Of a stretch of DNA of 64,000 bases, positions 1 through 10,811 are shown in pieces (the stretch's first letter is position 1; each line of letters starts with the position of its first letter). Under the pieces are notes generated by a model. It was not told the origin of the DNA and did no database searches. It was given only the letters and a program-made list of their open reading frames with translations. Source of the stretch: Chondrus crispus (taxonomy: Eukaryota > Rhodophyta > Florideophyceae > Gigartinales > Gigartinaceae); assembly GCF_000350225.1 (NCBI RefSeq), contig NW_005178528.1:1-64000 (forward strand). The letters run 5' to 3'. A program made the position numbers and the translations under genes.

Positions 1-1422
1 AAGAAAGACATTCACGGGAGGTTGGCAAGGTGGATGGACTTCCTAGCAGAATACGAATTCGAAATTAAGTACCGCCCGGGAGGAAAGAACGGTGCAGCTG
101 ACTTCCTGTCCCGCCTGAAGGCCAAGGGCGAGGATGGAGTCGACTCTGACGACGAGGGAGATCTTGTCTGCAGTGTTTCGGATCCTCTAGAGGCGCAAAT
201 GGAGTGGGAACCCCATCTTATTGACATTTCAAGGCACCTCGGGGGTATTGAGATGAGGGAAGTGGATGTTCGTCGACGTCGGCTCAACCGCCGAAGCGCC
301 AAACGTTTCATGGCTTGTAATGGACAACTGTTCCGTAGGACCAACAATGGACTACGCGCTATCCCGCCTATAGGGGCTCGCAGAAGGATCATTAGAGCCT
401 TTCACGACGAAATAGGCCATTGGGATCTGCAAACGACGAAGAGATTCGTCTTGGACCGATATTGGTGGCCTGCCGTCCACCGAGACGTGAACGACTACGT
501 TCGGGGTTGTGACGGTTGTCAGAAAGCCACACCAATTCCGAAGTACAAGACCACCCTTCGATTTCCCATGACTTCGTTATTTGATACATACTCTATCGAT
601 TTTGCGGGACCATTGCCTCGTACGCCCTCTGGACGGAGGTACATCCTTATTGCCGTGGAGCACCTGACTGGCTGGCCAATTGCGAAGGCCACCGTCACCT
701 CGACGGCAGAGGAGGTGCTGAAGTTCGTGAAAGAAGAGATAATCCACTGTTTTGGGTTACCACGTGTCGTTGTCTCGGACAACGCTACTTGTTTCACAGC
801 GTCGGTCTTGAATACCTTCATGGCACGAAACGGGATTAAGTGGAAGACAGTGCTCGCCTATGCGCCTATGTCGAACGGACGGGCAGAGCGGATGGTCGGC
901 ACATTGAAGAGAGCAGTCCGTAAGATGATTCTCGGTGCCTCGCCTGCAATTGTTGAGTGGGACGATGCTCTACGTCAAGTCCTATATGGATACCGTCGCA
1001 GGAGGATGGCGGTGGGATTGTCCCCGTTCGAGCTGCTTTATGGGGTGTTGCCCAGGATGGCGCCTGGAGACCAAGAGCCTCTCTTCGGAGTCTCCGAGAT
1101 CCGCCACCGGCAGATGGAACTCCTGCAAGCCAGAGCGATGCGGGCAACAAGAATAATCGGGCGCAGAGCTGCAACCACATTAACAGACGGTCGCGAAGCA
1201 ACTTTCAATGTGGGCGACGAAGTGTTGGTCGCAAAAGGGGCCGCCCTCGGGCCCATGCAGAAATGGCCTATCGCTTTGTCAAAGTTCTATGGCCCATGCC
1301 GAGTTGCTCGTGCGCGCCATCCGCGGTACACTCTAGTGTCGCCGCATCAACGCTACTCGAGAAGGGAGATACATGCCAGAAGGCTGGTCCTCTACAGGAG
1401 GCAACCGTTGCACCTTCAGTGA
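1..1422 (+). CDS. Gypsy Pol: RNase H end and integrase (partial)
   Basis: The frame is open from base 1 to a TGA at 1420-1422 and has no start in the window. It begins with the RNase H tail (RWMDFLAEYEFEIKYRPGG followed by ADFLSRL), typical of Ty3/gypsy. A His/Cys zinc-binding segment follows near 400-530 (GHWDLQTTKRF, then GCDGCQ). The integrase core reads YSIDFAGPLP (first Asp, about 595), VVVSDNATCF (second Asp, about 775) and SNGRAERMVGTLKRA (Glu, about 880). The C-terminal 150 residues have the usual GDEVLVA and KFYGPCRVA pattern of the integrase tail. No chromodomain is recognised. The protein would insert the element's cDNA into host DNA. Confidence 0.92.
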   Translation, partial: KKDIHGRLARWMDFLAEYEFEIKYRPGGKNGAADFLSRLKAKGEDGVDSDDEGDLVCSVSDPLEAQMEWEPHLIDISRHLGGIEMREVDVRRRRLNRRSAKRFMACNGQLFRRTNNGLRAIPPIGARRRIIRAFHDEIGHWDLQTTKRFVLDRYWWPAVHRDVNDYVRGCDGCQKATPIPKYKTTLRFPMTSLFDTYSIDFAGPLPRTPSGRRYILIAVEHLTGWPIAKATVTSTAEEVLKFVKEEIIHCFGLPRVVVSDNATCFTASVLNTFMARNGIKWKTVLAYAPMSNGRAERMVGTLKRAVRKMILGASPAIVEWDDALRQVLYGYRRRRMAVGLSPFELLYGVLPRMAPGDQEPLFGVSEIRHRQMELLQARAMRATRIIGRRAATTLTDGREATFNVGDEVLVAKGAALGPMQKWPIALSKFYGPCRVARARHPRYTLVSPHQRYSRREIHARRLVLYRRQPLHLQ

Positions 1423-2560
1423 GGCAAATGACTAGGGATTTTTACGCTTTGAATTGAAAGATAGTGAAATGCATATGAATTGCTGATTACTTGCTACGAG
1501 TAGATAGAGAGTGGGTCATGGAGACAACGGAAATCACCAATGACCTCTAATGCTGAATGGAACTTCCCGAACCCCGAATCGCGGCTTTCTTGTGCGCTCT
1601 GCGGCTGCTTGCGCGTCCAATTCTGCTCCGTTTCTTCTTGGAAGGGGTGACGACGAGAACTTGGCGCAGTTCGGAGACGCCAACGAAGATCCCGTCGGCT
1701 CCAACGCATGCTTTGACCGCGCCGGCGCAGATCCGAAGCGGAAACCCCTCCATACAATCAAGTACAATGGAATGTATGGTCGAGACGCAGATGCTGTGCA
1801 TTATGTGGGGCAAACCTTCTAAAGTCGCGACATAAACACCCGGGTCGAGCCTCAAGAGGAGTCCGAGAGATGGACTACGAAGACCCGACCCGCGGAGAGC
1901 GACTTCATCTTGATTAAGGTGTTTTCCAGCGTCATGGAAATCTCGGATTCGACGCGACGGAGAGCCGGTCCTCTCAAAGAGGAGGCTGTTGCGGACTAAA
2001 AGATCCCAGTACTTGACGGCAAGGTTTGGGGAACCTAGGAGATGGAGCCCGTCTTGGAAACCTTGGTTACATCTGTTCGAGATGAGAGCTCGAACATTAA
2101 GTGGTCGCGGCTGGCGAAACGTGCAGCTTTCAGAGCGAGCTGCTTCCGCGGACACTTACCTCCCGTGCTGTTCGCCGCTGTCTGCTTGGTTCTCGCCATC
2201 GTATTACGCTATGAGGGGGGCCAAAGAGGGCACACGGGGACTGAAACCCCACCTGCGTGCCTCTCGATCTGGCGGGAACAGGAGGTCTAAGCTACGACGA
2301 GGACCACGGAGGCAACGCGGAAGAGCAGCGAGAGCTAAGCAGCGCAGGAACCAGGAGGCCGAAAGAGCTAAACAGAAGCTGGGGTGGAGCGAGAAAGGCG
2401 AACGGAGAGCGACGGCAGATACCACAGGAAGGAAAGGGGGGTTCGAACCCCAGGTCTGTGTTGATATAGGCTGGAGGGTGAAAAAAATCAAAATCAAAAT
2501 CAAAATCAAAGGCAAAATTTGAGTGGCCGGGGCCCGTGGCCCCGCCTAAGTGGGGGGTTG
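1423..2560. other. 3' internal region of the gypsy element with an antisense reading frame
   Basis: About 1.1 kb separates the integrase stop from the LTR. The longest open frame is on the minus strand at 2155-1547 (202 codons), antisense to pol. It matches no family I recognise and has no clear domain. Weaker plus-strand frames overlap it, so it may be chance in GC-rich DNA. It is noted because the large gypsy element at 10086-24473 also carries an antisense frame in the same relative place. Confidence 0.4.
2438..2510. repeat. Perfect B-box-like palindrome followed by an AAAATC simple repeat
   Basis: The 14-base palindrome GGGGTTCGAACCCC lies at 2438-2451 and contains the RNA polymerase III B-box core GGTTCGAANCC on both strands. 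About 33 bases downstream is a short (AAAATC) repeat, 2484-2510. A B box plus a short 3' repeat tail is the layout of a tRNA-derived SINE. No convincing A box was found on either strand, so this could also be chance. Confidence 0.25.
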
Positions 2561-2751
2561 TGTGACACGTGGTTGGGACCGGTGTAAGTAATTGGAAGTT
2601 TAAGTTAGTAATTGTAGACCGCGCGCAAAAAGAGTATAAATGCGGTGGTTTTCGGTCGTCCTGTACGGCCGAGGGCAGAGAGACACATCACACAGAAAAA
2701 AAACACACACGGGTAGGACACGGGACGACGTACCCCGTTTTCGCCCTAACA
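2561..2751 (+). repeat. 3' LTR of the gypsy element
   Basis: The 191-bp segment starts TGTGACACG directly after a GGGGGG tract and ends CCCTAACA, the usual TG...CA ends. A TATA motif (GAGTATAAATG) at about 2632-2641 lies where an LTR promoter is expected. The start is inferred from the polypurine tract and the family pattern because the partner LTR is outside the window. Confidence 0.75.
2634..2640 (+). promoter_or_regulatory. TATA box of the gypsy LTR
   Basis: TATAAAT lies 73 bases into the LTR and probably sets the U3/R boundary shortly downstream. Confidence 0.5.
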
Positions 2752-3088
2752 GTGCCGATGGTGTTTTCCACCGTGACAAATTGGCCACGGTAGAAATAAC
2801 TGGTCCTCAAAGTCACGGCTAGCAGTAATATTTTCGAAGATTTGAAGATTGGGAACAGCAATGCGCAACATTTCGATATGACAGAAACTACTGCCGACAG
2901 CGACGACACATGTACAACGAAATTTAAAACGTGAAAATAGGGTTTTGATGCTAAACGTCCGGAAAATCTTACCAACAGTCGTTTTCACCGTGGTCGAGAT
3001 CGTCACGGTGAAAACCGCATTTTGACCACCGTGAAAAGGACCCGAAAATATGAATTCTCATGAAGCGGCCTCGGGCAATAATAAGAGC
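2752..3088. other. No gene seen; short CACCGTG inverted motifs
   Basis: This 337-bp stretch has no credible reading frame. The motif TTTTCACCGTG recurs in both orientations. At about 2983-3018 two perfect 12-base arms (GTTTTCACCGTG and its complement) flank a roughly 12-base loop. It may be the edge of an older repeat. Confidence 0.4.
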
Positions 3089-3132
3089 TCAGCACGTCTT
3101 GATACTGTACTCAGCACGTCTTGATACTGTAC
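3089..3132. repeat. Perfect 22-bp tandem duplication
   Basis: TCAGCACGTCTTGATACTGT plus AC occurs twice head to tail (3089-3110 and 3111-3132) with no differences, so the duplication is recent. Confidence 0.9.
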
Positions 3133-3166
3133 TCAATACTCAATTCACCGTACAGTACTAACGTAA

Positions 3167-3554
3167 GAGCAAGGCAACCAGTGCGCTAAATTTCGAAATT
3201 TTAGAGATTTTCCCCTGTTGGCATGTCAACTGGTGCGCTAATCGCTTTTTTCGGTTGCTATCTGGAAGCACCTGTCTCTATATTCGTTTCTTTCCTGGCG
3301 CAGGATAGAAATGGATATAGCACGCGATCACTCAGAATTCATCGATATTTCATAATCACTATAACCAATCATCTTTCGAGTGCTATATGCGCCGTGCTTC
3401 AGACCCCTTGTCTTGGCGAAAAACTTGGGAAAAACTAATACTCGGCCCCTTGCGGGCCGTCACATATGGCGACGCACTTGTTGTGTTGCGCACTCTTTAG
3501 AGCGCTGCATGGCTAAAAATGTGCGCTATAAATTGCGCACTGGTTGCCTTGCTC
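3167..3554. mobile_element. Harbinger-like MITE, TSD TAA
   Basis: The 388-bp segment is bounded by perfect 20-bp inverted repeats: GAGCAAGGCAACCAGTGCGC at 3167-3186 and its complement at 3535-3554. TAA flanks both sides (3164-3166 and 3555-3557). A 3-bp TWA target duplication is the hallmark of the PIF/Harbinger superfamily. No transposase reading frame is present, so it is non-autonomous. Internal copies of GTGCGCT repeat the terminal motif. The perfect terminal repeats suggest a fairly young insertion. Confidence 0.8.
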
Positions 3555-3879
3555 TAAATGCATGTACCAAGGATTTTGAAAAATCGTTCTGGGCAGCACA
3601 TCGGTAAACAAGGTGCATTGCTACCTCGCGATAGATTGCAGTTTTCTCCTTCATTCAGTTGTCCCCGAACACCGGCCGTTGTAAAGCATATTCTGTACTG
3701 TCGCTAGACGAAGGAAAGGCGCACTACACCATCTCACACCCCAATACTGTACATGCTTATCCTGCAAACACCCTTCCTGCAGCACACGAGAGAGATATTT
3801 GTTCCCCACATACAGATGGACCATGCCCGTGCGCAGGAATACCACGATTCTTGAGAGCCCATTCCTGCCGTTAACACGA
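3555..3879. other. Intergenic sequence upstream of the membrane-protein reading
   Basis: No convincing coding sequence. The short frames on both strands have no recognisable domain. It ends at a strong TATA-type site and is probably the upstream region of the next gene. Confidence 0.4.
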
Positions 3880-3890
3880 TTATATATATA
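3880..3890 (+). promoter_or_regulatory. TATA-type promoter
   Basis: TTATATATATAG lies about 230 bases before the first in-frame ATG at 4113 of the membrane-protein reading and is the best TATA match in the region. Confidence 0.5.
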
Positions 3891-4112
3891 GGTCGCTTGC
3901 TCCTCAAAGCAGAAAAACGCACTTTCCTGTTCCCCCTTCCTACTACATTACATACAACGCGTACTCGGTTCACGCCATTTCTGGTCGCTACGAGAGAAAA
4001 AAGTCGGCTGCAAAAGGTGAAAGTGCTTTCCCTACAGCTTCACCCTCGCTACACGGGGAATCGCAGTCTACACCTATTGAGACTGCCGTGTGAACCATTA
4101 CCGACGTTCAGA

Positions 4113-5841
4113 ATGCGCACGCACGTCGAAATTTCAATGTGGAATGCAGTCAAATTCGTTCTTGTCAGTTTCATATTGTCGCCTGTCCTGGAGCTGGCGG
4201 CCAACTACGCGAACGCAGCGTATTACGGCCTGAAAGTAAGAAGGAAGCCAGGGCTGAGGTTGCGTTCTACGAGGCTCGGGATTGTTGGTATGCACCAAGA
4301 AATCGACCTCAACTCATCGTGGTGGAGGCTTAAGACGCTACTTGTGGTGTTGTTGGCAGCGCTGCTATATCTACCGCTAGAGTATGGATCCGGGGCTGAG
4401 GAAGTGATGAAAGAGGGGGTAGTGTCTGTGAACATTGATTTCAAGATGCCAGAAGGTGGGCGAGAACTGGTGAACATATTTCAGCCAGGGGACGACTTGG
4501 AAGCTTGCTTGAATATAACGGGAGAGATAACAAGGCTGAAGTATGCAGCGCTAGAGAACAAGACGAAACACAAAATCGAGCTAACTGACACCCGGGTAAT
4601 TAATGTGCACGGCGGACCACACTTCCTGACATTGAATGACAAGAACTTTACTTGTGTTCCTCAGAAAGCAGTATTTAGAATCGATGGAGGGCTCCAAGTG
4701 ACACGGTCCAAATGTGAGGGGGACGAATCCGAGGACATAGTATCTCTGTATCAAACAAAAAGCACCCCAGTTGCAGTATTGAGCAAGGATGTTGGATTGT
4801 GCGATATCGAGACATCTAGTTGCTACACTGTCTGGGAGACAGCCGGGGCTGATTTGGTAGCGAGTTTAACTCTGGCCAGCGTTCAGCGTTACAGAAGAGG
4901 GAATTCAAACAGATTGCATCAGCAAGTGATAATAGGCCTGGGTAACATGGTCAAGTTATCGGAAATTGGAACCTTAACTGTTTTCAACGTAGCTGTTCCG
5001 GGAGTAAGTTCAATATCGTTCGACGGGGAGGAAAGAAATAGCGTCATCTTGGAACTAACTAAGATGGAGCTAAGGATAGACGAAAAGATATTCGGGGACC
5101 ATGTATGTGGTAGTCTGCGCTCTTTGAGAGTGCCTCCAGTTAGGTCTAATGTACTATACAACAGAAGTATTGACAAAGTCATAGCATTCGAGCATGAAAT
5201 CTCTACTGATGATGTGAGTGGAGTAATTAGAACTCAAGAGGCTTTGAGTTGCCGACATTCCTGCCGATCACTTGCTGGTCTTTCTGGTGTCGGGCGGCAC
5301 ATCGGCGCTGACCGGAACAGAACCCAATTTGATATTTGTGAATTCAAAATTACTCTTGGGACGACAACTATTCATTTATTCATGCCGAGAAGGTTGTACG
5401 ATAGACGAGTTTAGAAGACTCGTTTTAGCCCTTGCTCAATCAGAATCAGCTTTTCGGTCAGGCATACCACTGAAACCTGAACAGATCACTGGAGAAGACG
5501 GAACAGGTCTAAATAATATCGTCGTCGTATCGAACACATCGAGGGAGATCAGCACCAATGTCAAAACCACGCAGCAAGGAACTGTAGAGGTTTGGGCAAT
5601 CTTGTACTATTTTTCGCTCTTTGCTGCAGCATTAACTATTTGGATTGCGCTTTGGATTCACGAGAGAAAAGGTGGATTGTGCATCAGTGTGGAGAGAGTG
5701 TATAGGCAGTCGATAATGGAGAGAGCGACAGACTACAACTGTCCCGCGGTGCCGAGGGGCCCGCCTACAGTTTCTGTCGTCAAGGGCGCAACAGATGATG
5801 AGTATCATGTAACGGCCAGCTACGATGTGTTGAATGAGTGA
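4113..5841 (+). CDS. Membrane-anchored glycoprotein-like reading, unknown family
   Basis: The reading starts at ATG 4113 (MRTHVEISMWNAVKFVLVSF), chosen because upstream codons in that frame lack an ATG and a TATA site precedes it. Hydrophobic stretches occur at about residues 10-30 and 68-85, followed by a long Cys-containing ectodomain-like part with many N-glycosylation sequons (for example CLNITGE, ENKTKH, NDKNFTC, YNRSID, NRTQF, VSNTSRE). Near 5590-5670 is a single transmembrane helix (WAILYYFSLFAAALTIWIAL) and then a short basic cytoplasmic tail. The layout is that of a surface protein anchored near its C-terminus. I do not recognise the family: it could be a host surface protein or an envelope-like gene of an old element. 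The reading is carried by two overlapping frames, meaning about one interruption or a splice. Confidence 0.5.
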
Positions 5842-8256
5842 AGGCTGTTTGAACACATTTTCTAGTTTCTAATGTGTAGATAGTGATTCGGAAGGTGGTT
5901 GCATGCGCGGTGTGAAACAAACTCAATACAGAAGATATCAACACAACGAAGCGAAACAGCGAAACAGAGAGCTACAGAGTTGCCAGTTCGAATACTAGTA
6001 CACCCTGCGTGCATATAGAAGAGGGACAACAGTTCAATAATGCTATTTCATGAAGACGGATTCACAGGCTGCTTTTGAGGCGATGGGGACTAAGTGTCAC
6101 GCGATGCCTAGACAGGAAGTTGTCCCCGAAATGGATAGCGACGCAATGAAAGGCACTGGAAACATTTTGAGATTAGAACGAGAAAGAGTTCCACTCGTGA
6201 AAAAGCTCAGGTAAGAAAAAGAGTTGTGGGAGGTGGAAGAGTCTCACTATCAACCAGAAAACGCGTACTTGACGGCTCCAAGGGCGCGGGTTATTTACCA
6301 AAAACTGTCTACTGACCTGCAGCCAGGGAAGTGATCTGCATATGATACGATTGTTAATAAAAAAGTGGGGCCTTTAGCCATCCCTAAGGACGGAACAAAA
6401 CTGCCGTTGCAATTAACCAAGAAATGCGCGTCATCGATGGACGAAGCAACTCAGTGGCAAAGAAATTGTCAGGACTGTTCAGAACGGGTTTGGGAGCTAC
6501 CAGCTTCAATACTAATACAGTGTACTATACCTAGCGCAAGTAGAAGAGCGGCAACAGCTCGATTATAATAATTCAAGAAGACAGAACGACAAGCTGATTT
6601 TATTAAGAGGATACCTGATGTTACTTCTTACCAGCTGCCGCAGCTCTGTCTGCTGAAAAGGGAAATCGTACGGAGCGGAAGGAGAAGTTTTGTGAAGGGG
6701 GTATGGGCGAAAAAGGAAAGTCACTGGGCACACCATCGTTTCCCTCCGCGCACGAGTCTGTCGCTTTAAATCGGCAAAGTGGTTCTTGCCTGGCTTACCG
6801 GTCCGTGGAGTGGGTGGCATCCGAATTAAACAGTCAGAACCAGATCGCATTTCGAGTGAGTTGCGATAGCCACTCGAATTCCTTAACCCCAATCTCTTCG
6901 AGATCAGCTGGATTAAGGAGCCTGCCGGAAGATAAAATGTCTCCATCTTCGTCGCACGCGGAGAGGGACAGACCCTTTGCTCCGCTCTGGTACGCTCTGG
7001 TATGCGTCTGGCCACTCCAGGCCTGATGCGACCCGGTTACACGAAGTGGGGACCTGCATGTACTGGATGGTGAAGTTATACATGGATACATGAGTTGGGA
7101 TCAGAGCGTAGCAGGCGAAAACGTTCATATTGAGATATACAGTGGCAAATATGGGGAGATTGTTCTCGAAGTATTCGTAGAGTCTTTGAAATCAAGAAGA
7201 TGATATTAGAAATTGTACAGCGAACAGGTCAAATAAAACAGTTTGTGTGCTCAAGAGGAAGGAAGCAAATAAAAAGGTTGAACTTTGAGAGCTTGAGTGT
7301 GGGATAGATTGTTAAAGAGTAGAAGGGGCAAAAAGAAGTGTTTCGAAAAACAAAAGTTGAGACAGGACACGTGCAGATGGACAGAGAATGAAGGCGTGGG
7401 CGTATAATTACGACATAGGAATCGAGTGGCGAGGAACAAGGGAAGGCAGAAGAAAGTGTGTATTGAGAAATCGTTTCGTTTCGATCCGTAACCGTTCAAA
7501 ACTGAAAGATACTGTGTTGCGTGTGTCACCACGGATGTCGGCTGACGAAAGGGGGTAGACAATAATCGATACGTCGAAGTAGAAAATTCTTACCAAGGCG
7601 AGAGTGTTCTCCTGGTAGTTCTCTCTTTTTTTGGGTCGCTCGTGACCTTTAATGTATCGGATGAGATGGATCAAATCGGTGTCGCCTCATCCATTTCGGC
7701 GTTCTCCTACAGTACTTATAGAAAAGTGTATCGAGGTACACAAAAGGGAAGTGAACCAATGCAGTGGACGAGGTAGCTATGTCTTGACTCACATAGATGC
7801 ACATGGACGGACAGGTAATTATTGCTATTAGCCACGCAATTATAGTATGATCACAGTATTGCGGGGCACCGACTACATCAAGTGAGGTCAACACAGAATT
7901 ACACAGGGGAGAGGCAACAAGGCAGATAGCCTGAATCCACAACATACTGTGACGAAAAGCCCACGCGTTGAGGTTGTTGATGTGGGATGAATGAGGTAGA
8001 GCTATTCAAATCACATAGAAATAGGATAGAATGAGGTAGAGCTATTCCAATCACATAGAAATGGGACAGAAGTGGATACATACATTCAACGACAGCGACA
8101 TGCTATAGATGAGGATCTGCTATGTTCAACAAATCAAAACAGAATCGTAATAGATTAAACCCACACTGAGGACCCTGTCTTTCAACCCACTGCGCATCCA
8201 TATTTACTTCGGCAACGCCTCTGACAGCATATTGAGCCTTCGATAGCCATGAGCCA
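5842..8256. other. Intergenic region with a diverged duplication; no firm gene
   Basis: No long frame has a recognisable domain. Two stretches, about 5975-6060 and 6495-6590, are diverged direct copies (both read CCAG-TTC-AATACTA-TACA, then a GAAGAG-G-CAACAG segment ending in TCAAGAAGAC or TCATGAAGAC). This suggests a decayed tandem duplication. A short frame begins at ATG 6050 and ends at a canonical donor-like CAG|GTAAGA near 6210, so a small spliced gene cannot be excluded. The rest is AT-rich, with short minus-strand frames at 7251-8081 that look like chance. Confidence 0.35.
7991..8070. repeat. 40-bp tandem duplication
   Basis: The unit beginning ATGAGGTAGAGCTATTC occurs at 7991 and again at 8031 with only a few differences. 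Confidence 0.8.
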
Positions 8257-8261
8257 CTTAC

Positions 8262-8580
8262 TGTGAAACTTTGTGTACTCTTATCTCGTGTACATCATTT
8301 CAATTTCAGAGTCCTGAACATTTTATGTTCATATTCAAATACCTGTCGTGTGAACAGACTGTTCATATTTGAATATCACTCTCGTGCGCAGTTGCTTCGT
8401 AATTATTTCACTATGTTTTGTTTTTGTTCAGCGGTCGTTAACAAACCCTTATCTAGCTTTAGTTCCCTCTAAGTACAGTGCAACTCTGACCCTTTTGATG
8501 GGAGTGTCATCTGGTCACCAGCCACGACTTTCTCTACAGTTCAACTAAACTGATTATGTTGTTAAACCGTTCTTCCCATT
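8262..8580 (+). repeat. 5' LTR of copia A
   Basis: The 319-bp LTR begins TGTGAAACT and ends at ...CTTCCCATT, as defined by alignment with the copy at 32133 and by the CTTAC target duplication. The end does not show the common CA; the boundary is set by the duplication. Confidence 0.88.
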
Positions 8581-8583
8581 GTT

Positions 8584-9446
8584 ATGGGCCCAGCGCCCGG
8601 TTCGGTTTCGCTACTGAATCGACCTCGCTACTCGTGGGACATTAAAAATATGCCCTGGACCGATGGAAAAGGTCATCAAGAAGAATACAGTGATTCTGTT
8701 TCTCTGTGGAACGCCTTTCATGATATGTTAGCGGACACGAACTCAAACAAGATACCACTCAGTCTACGAGGGATAATGCTACAATCCCAACTTTACGGCA
8801 GAGCTCGTGACTTCTGCAAATGAGTTCCTGATTCCGTTATTAAGTCTGAAGATGGCGCCCAAGCTATTATCAAGGCTATTTACAAACGAGACGCGCTGAC
8901 TGTTGTCAGCGAATTGTATCAAAACTTTATCGCGGTCCTAAAAACATGCGAGATTCGACCGAGACATTCAAGAATTTTGAGTCTCGTTTTGATGCGCAAA
9001 TATCCAAGTTTAATGTGAGTTCGACGACTGCAAAGCTGCCTGACGCACTTACAGCACTTATGTTACTGTCAAATTCTGCTTTAGATTCCAGCCAACTTGT
9101 TTCTATACATGCTGCAGCTTCTCCAACTGAAGGAACTATTTCAGAAAACGCTATAACAGATCAGTTCCTTGATGCAGTTTCATTTTTAACTGTTGCTTCC
9201 GTTTTGGCACAGTGTGAACAAACGAGATCCTCTGATATAGCATCATGTATTACTACGATATCTGCCTTGAGTGGTACGACTGGTAACAGAAATGGATTCA
9301 ATCACACGACGAAAGGAAAGCAGCCACTTACACCTGAGCAGCTTGCGGACTTAAAAAGCAAGTCAAAGTATCGTGAATGCCAGAAGTTTGGCCACTGGCA
9401 ATCTGACCACAACTCAAATGGTTCTCTCAAGCCGGGAATGAAGTAG
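8584..9446 (+). pseudogene. Copia A Gag remnant
   Basis: This reading directly after the 5' LTR begins MGPAPGSVSLLNRPRYSWDI and resembles copia Gag. A zinc-knuckle-like CRECQ...GHW...H pattern lies near its end (about 9375-9415). It is a fossil with at least one interruption. Confidence 0.7.
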
Positions 9447-9502
9447 TCCTATGAGTCTTCACAACGCGACAAGACCCAAAACAAAAAACTGTTACATTCA
9501 AC

Positions 9503-9738
9503 ATGGTGCAGCTTGGCTACAGTTCAGACTATATATCTGATTTTGTTGGAGCGCTTCTCGATAATGGCGCACCATACAGTGGTATGGGTACGGACGAATA
9601 TAAACTCTTGCAACCCATGATTGCTCCTTACTGGAAAGGAAAGCTTCAAAGTCTGCCAGATGAAACACAGCCATTCCCGTTTTGGCAGTACAGGACTTGT
9701 CAGCATTCCAGTAAATCACTGCGTATTCTTGGCTGAGT
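9503..9738 (+). pseudogene. Copia A aspartic protease remnant
   Basis: The segment GALLDNGAPYSGMGTDEYKLL matches the copia protease active-site region, where the usual motif is D-S/T-G followed by a hydrophobic stretch. It is a fossil fragment. The sequence beyond it is cut by the gypsy insertion at 10086. Confidence 0.65.
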
Positions 9739-10085
9739 GGTCTTACAGGCTAAAATTGATCAGAAACGTGCTGTTTTCATGAGACACCTTATCATTCAAA
9801 GCTCGTCCCAATGAATAGTTGGTCTAAACATGACGAAATACTGCGATATACCTCATAGAAGACAAAACAAAATTGTCCTTTCGCAGTCAAAGGACACAAT
9901 CTCCCTCTATGATGTCGATTTTCACTGTCACATGCCGTATAGTATTTTTCTACAGGGAGAAAAGAACTGTTCCCAGTCCATGGCCAACAAAATATTCTGT
10001 GCAACAGCTACAGTTACAGATAGTTCTGAAACCCGCCCTTGAGACAGGTCAAAAAGGTTATTGATAGGGTTCATACTCATGTTTG

Positions 10086-10754
10086 TGTAGCATAAACACC
10101 CCCAGCGATAGAGGTGTATGCACAGTTCGACCGAGACCCTTGTCGATCGGGAAGACGGGGGTGAAGCGGGACACCACCTAACGGCACCGGGCAGCGGGCC
10201 CCGGTAGCGTGGTAGAGCGGGAACGTGGTGGACGCCGGTACGCGCGAGCGGTTCGACGCCTCGACGCCCCGGCGCGGTACTGGGTAACGATCCAGTACCG
10301 ACGGGCGGAGGCGGATCCGGCTCGTGGGCGTGCCGCGCGCGTCCTCAACCCGCGCTCGGTGCCGCTCTAAGGTAGTTAGCGAGTGCTACCCTATAATAAG
10401 CGGGAAGTCCGACCTTGACGGTCGGTGGGTGACAAGTCCGTGCTTGTCCTCCTCCACCGCCGCCGGTCCGCTCCATATTCAATGTACATAATAACCTATC
10501 ATAGTAGTGCAGTACCGATGTACTGTAGCGACGTACTGTAGCGGTTGGTCGACACTGTAATACTGTCAGCCATCGGGGCTGACAGTACACGTGTGTGCGC
10601 GTTCTTGGGTCCCGCGTGTACACGTCTACACGTGCGCCCTCTGTACTCGGGGGTACATGTGGTGGTACTGTAGAGCATCGAGCTCTACAGTAACCGATCC
10701 GATTCTGAGTTGATCTAATCTAAAATAGAGCCCCTAAGGGGGGGTTACACTACA
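10086..10754 (-). repeat. 3' LTR of the large gypsy element
   Basis: A 669-bp direct repeat of 23806-24473. Seen on the plus strand it starts TGTAGCATAA and ends TTACACTACA, an imperfect inverted TG/CA border. On the coding (minus) strand it is preceded by the purine tract AAGGTGGGGGCCG. Confidence 0.92.
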
Positions 10755-10803
10755 CGGCCCCCACCTTAAGCGGGGACGTCCGCGTCCACGGGTGCTCGTA
10801 GAG
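10755..10803 (-). repeat. Polypurine-tract region, copy 1
   Basis: On the minus strand this segment reads into CTTAAGGTGGGGGCCG directly before the 3' LTR, where plus-strand DNA synthesis would be primed. A diverged direct copy lies at 16455-16503, just past the end of pol. Confidence 0.65.
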
Positions 10804-10811
10804 CTGAAGCC

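Larger units (their letters stand above)
1..2751 (+). mobile_element. Ty3/gypsy LTR retrotransposon, 3' part
   Basis: The window opens inside the pol gene of a Ty3/gypsy element. The end of RNase H is followed by integrase, then about 1.1 kb of 3' internal sequence, a G-rich polypurine-like tract ending near 2558, and a 191-bp LTR. The 5' LTR, gag, protease and reverse transcriptase lie outside the window. The visible part of pol is open throughout, so this copy looks whole where it can be seen. Target duplication and LTR divergence cannot be judged without the other end. Confidence 0.9.

Noticed and set aside
2438-2451. tRNA gene
   Set aside because: The T-arm-like GGGGTTCGAACCCC has no matching acceptor stem, D arm or anticodon arm at the right distances on either strand.
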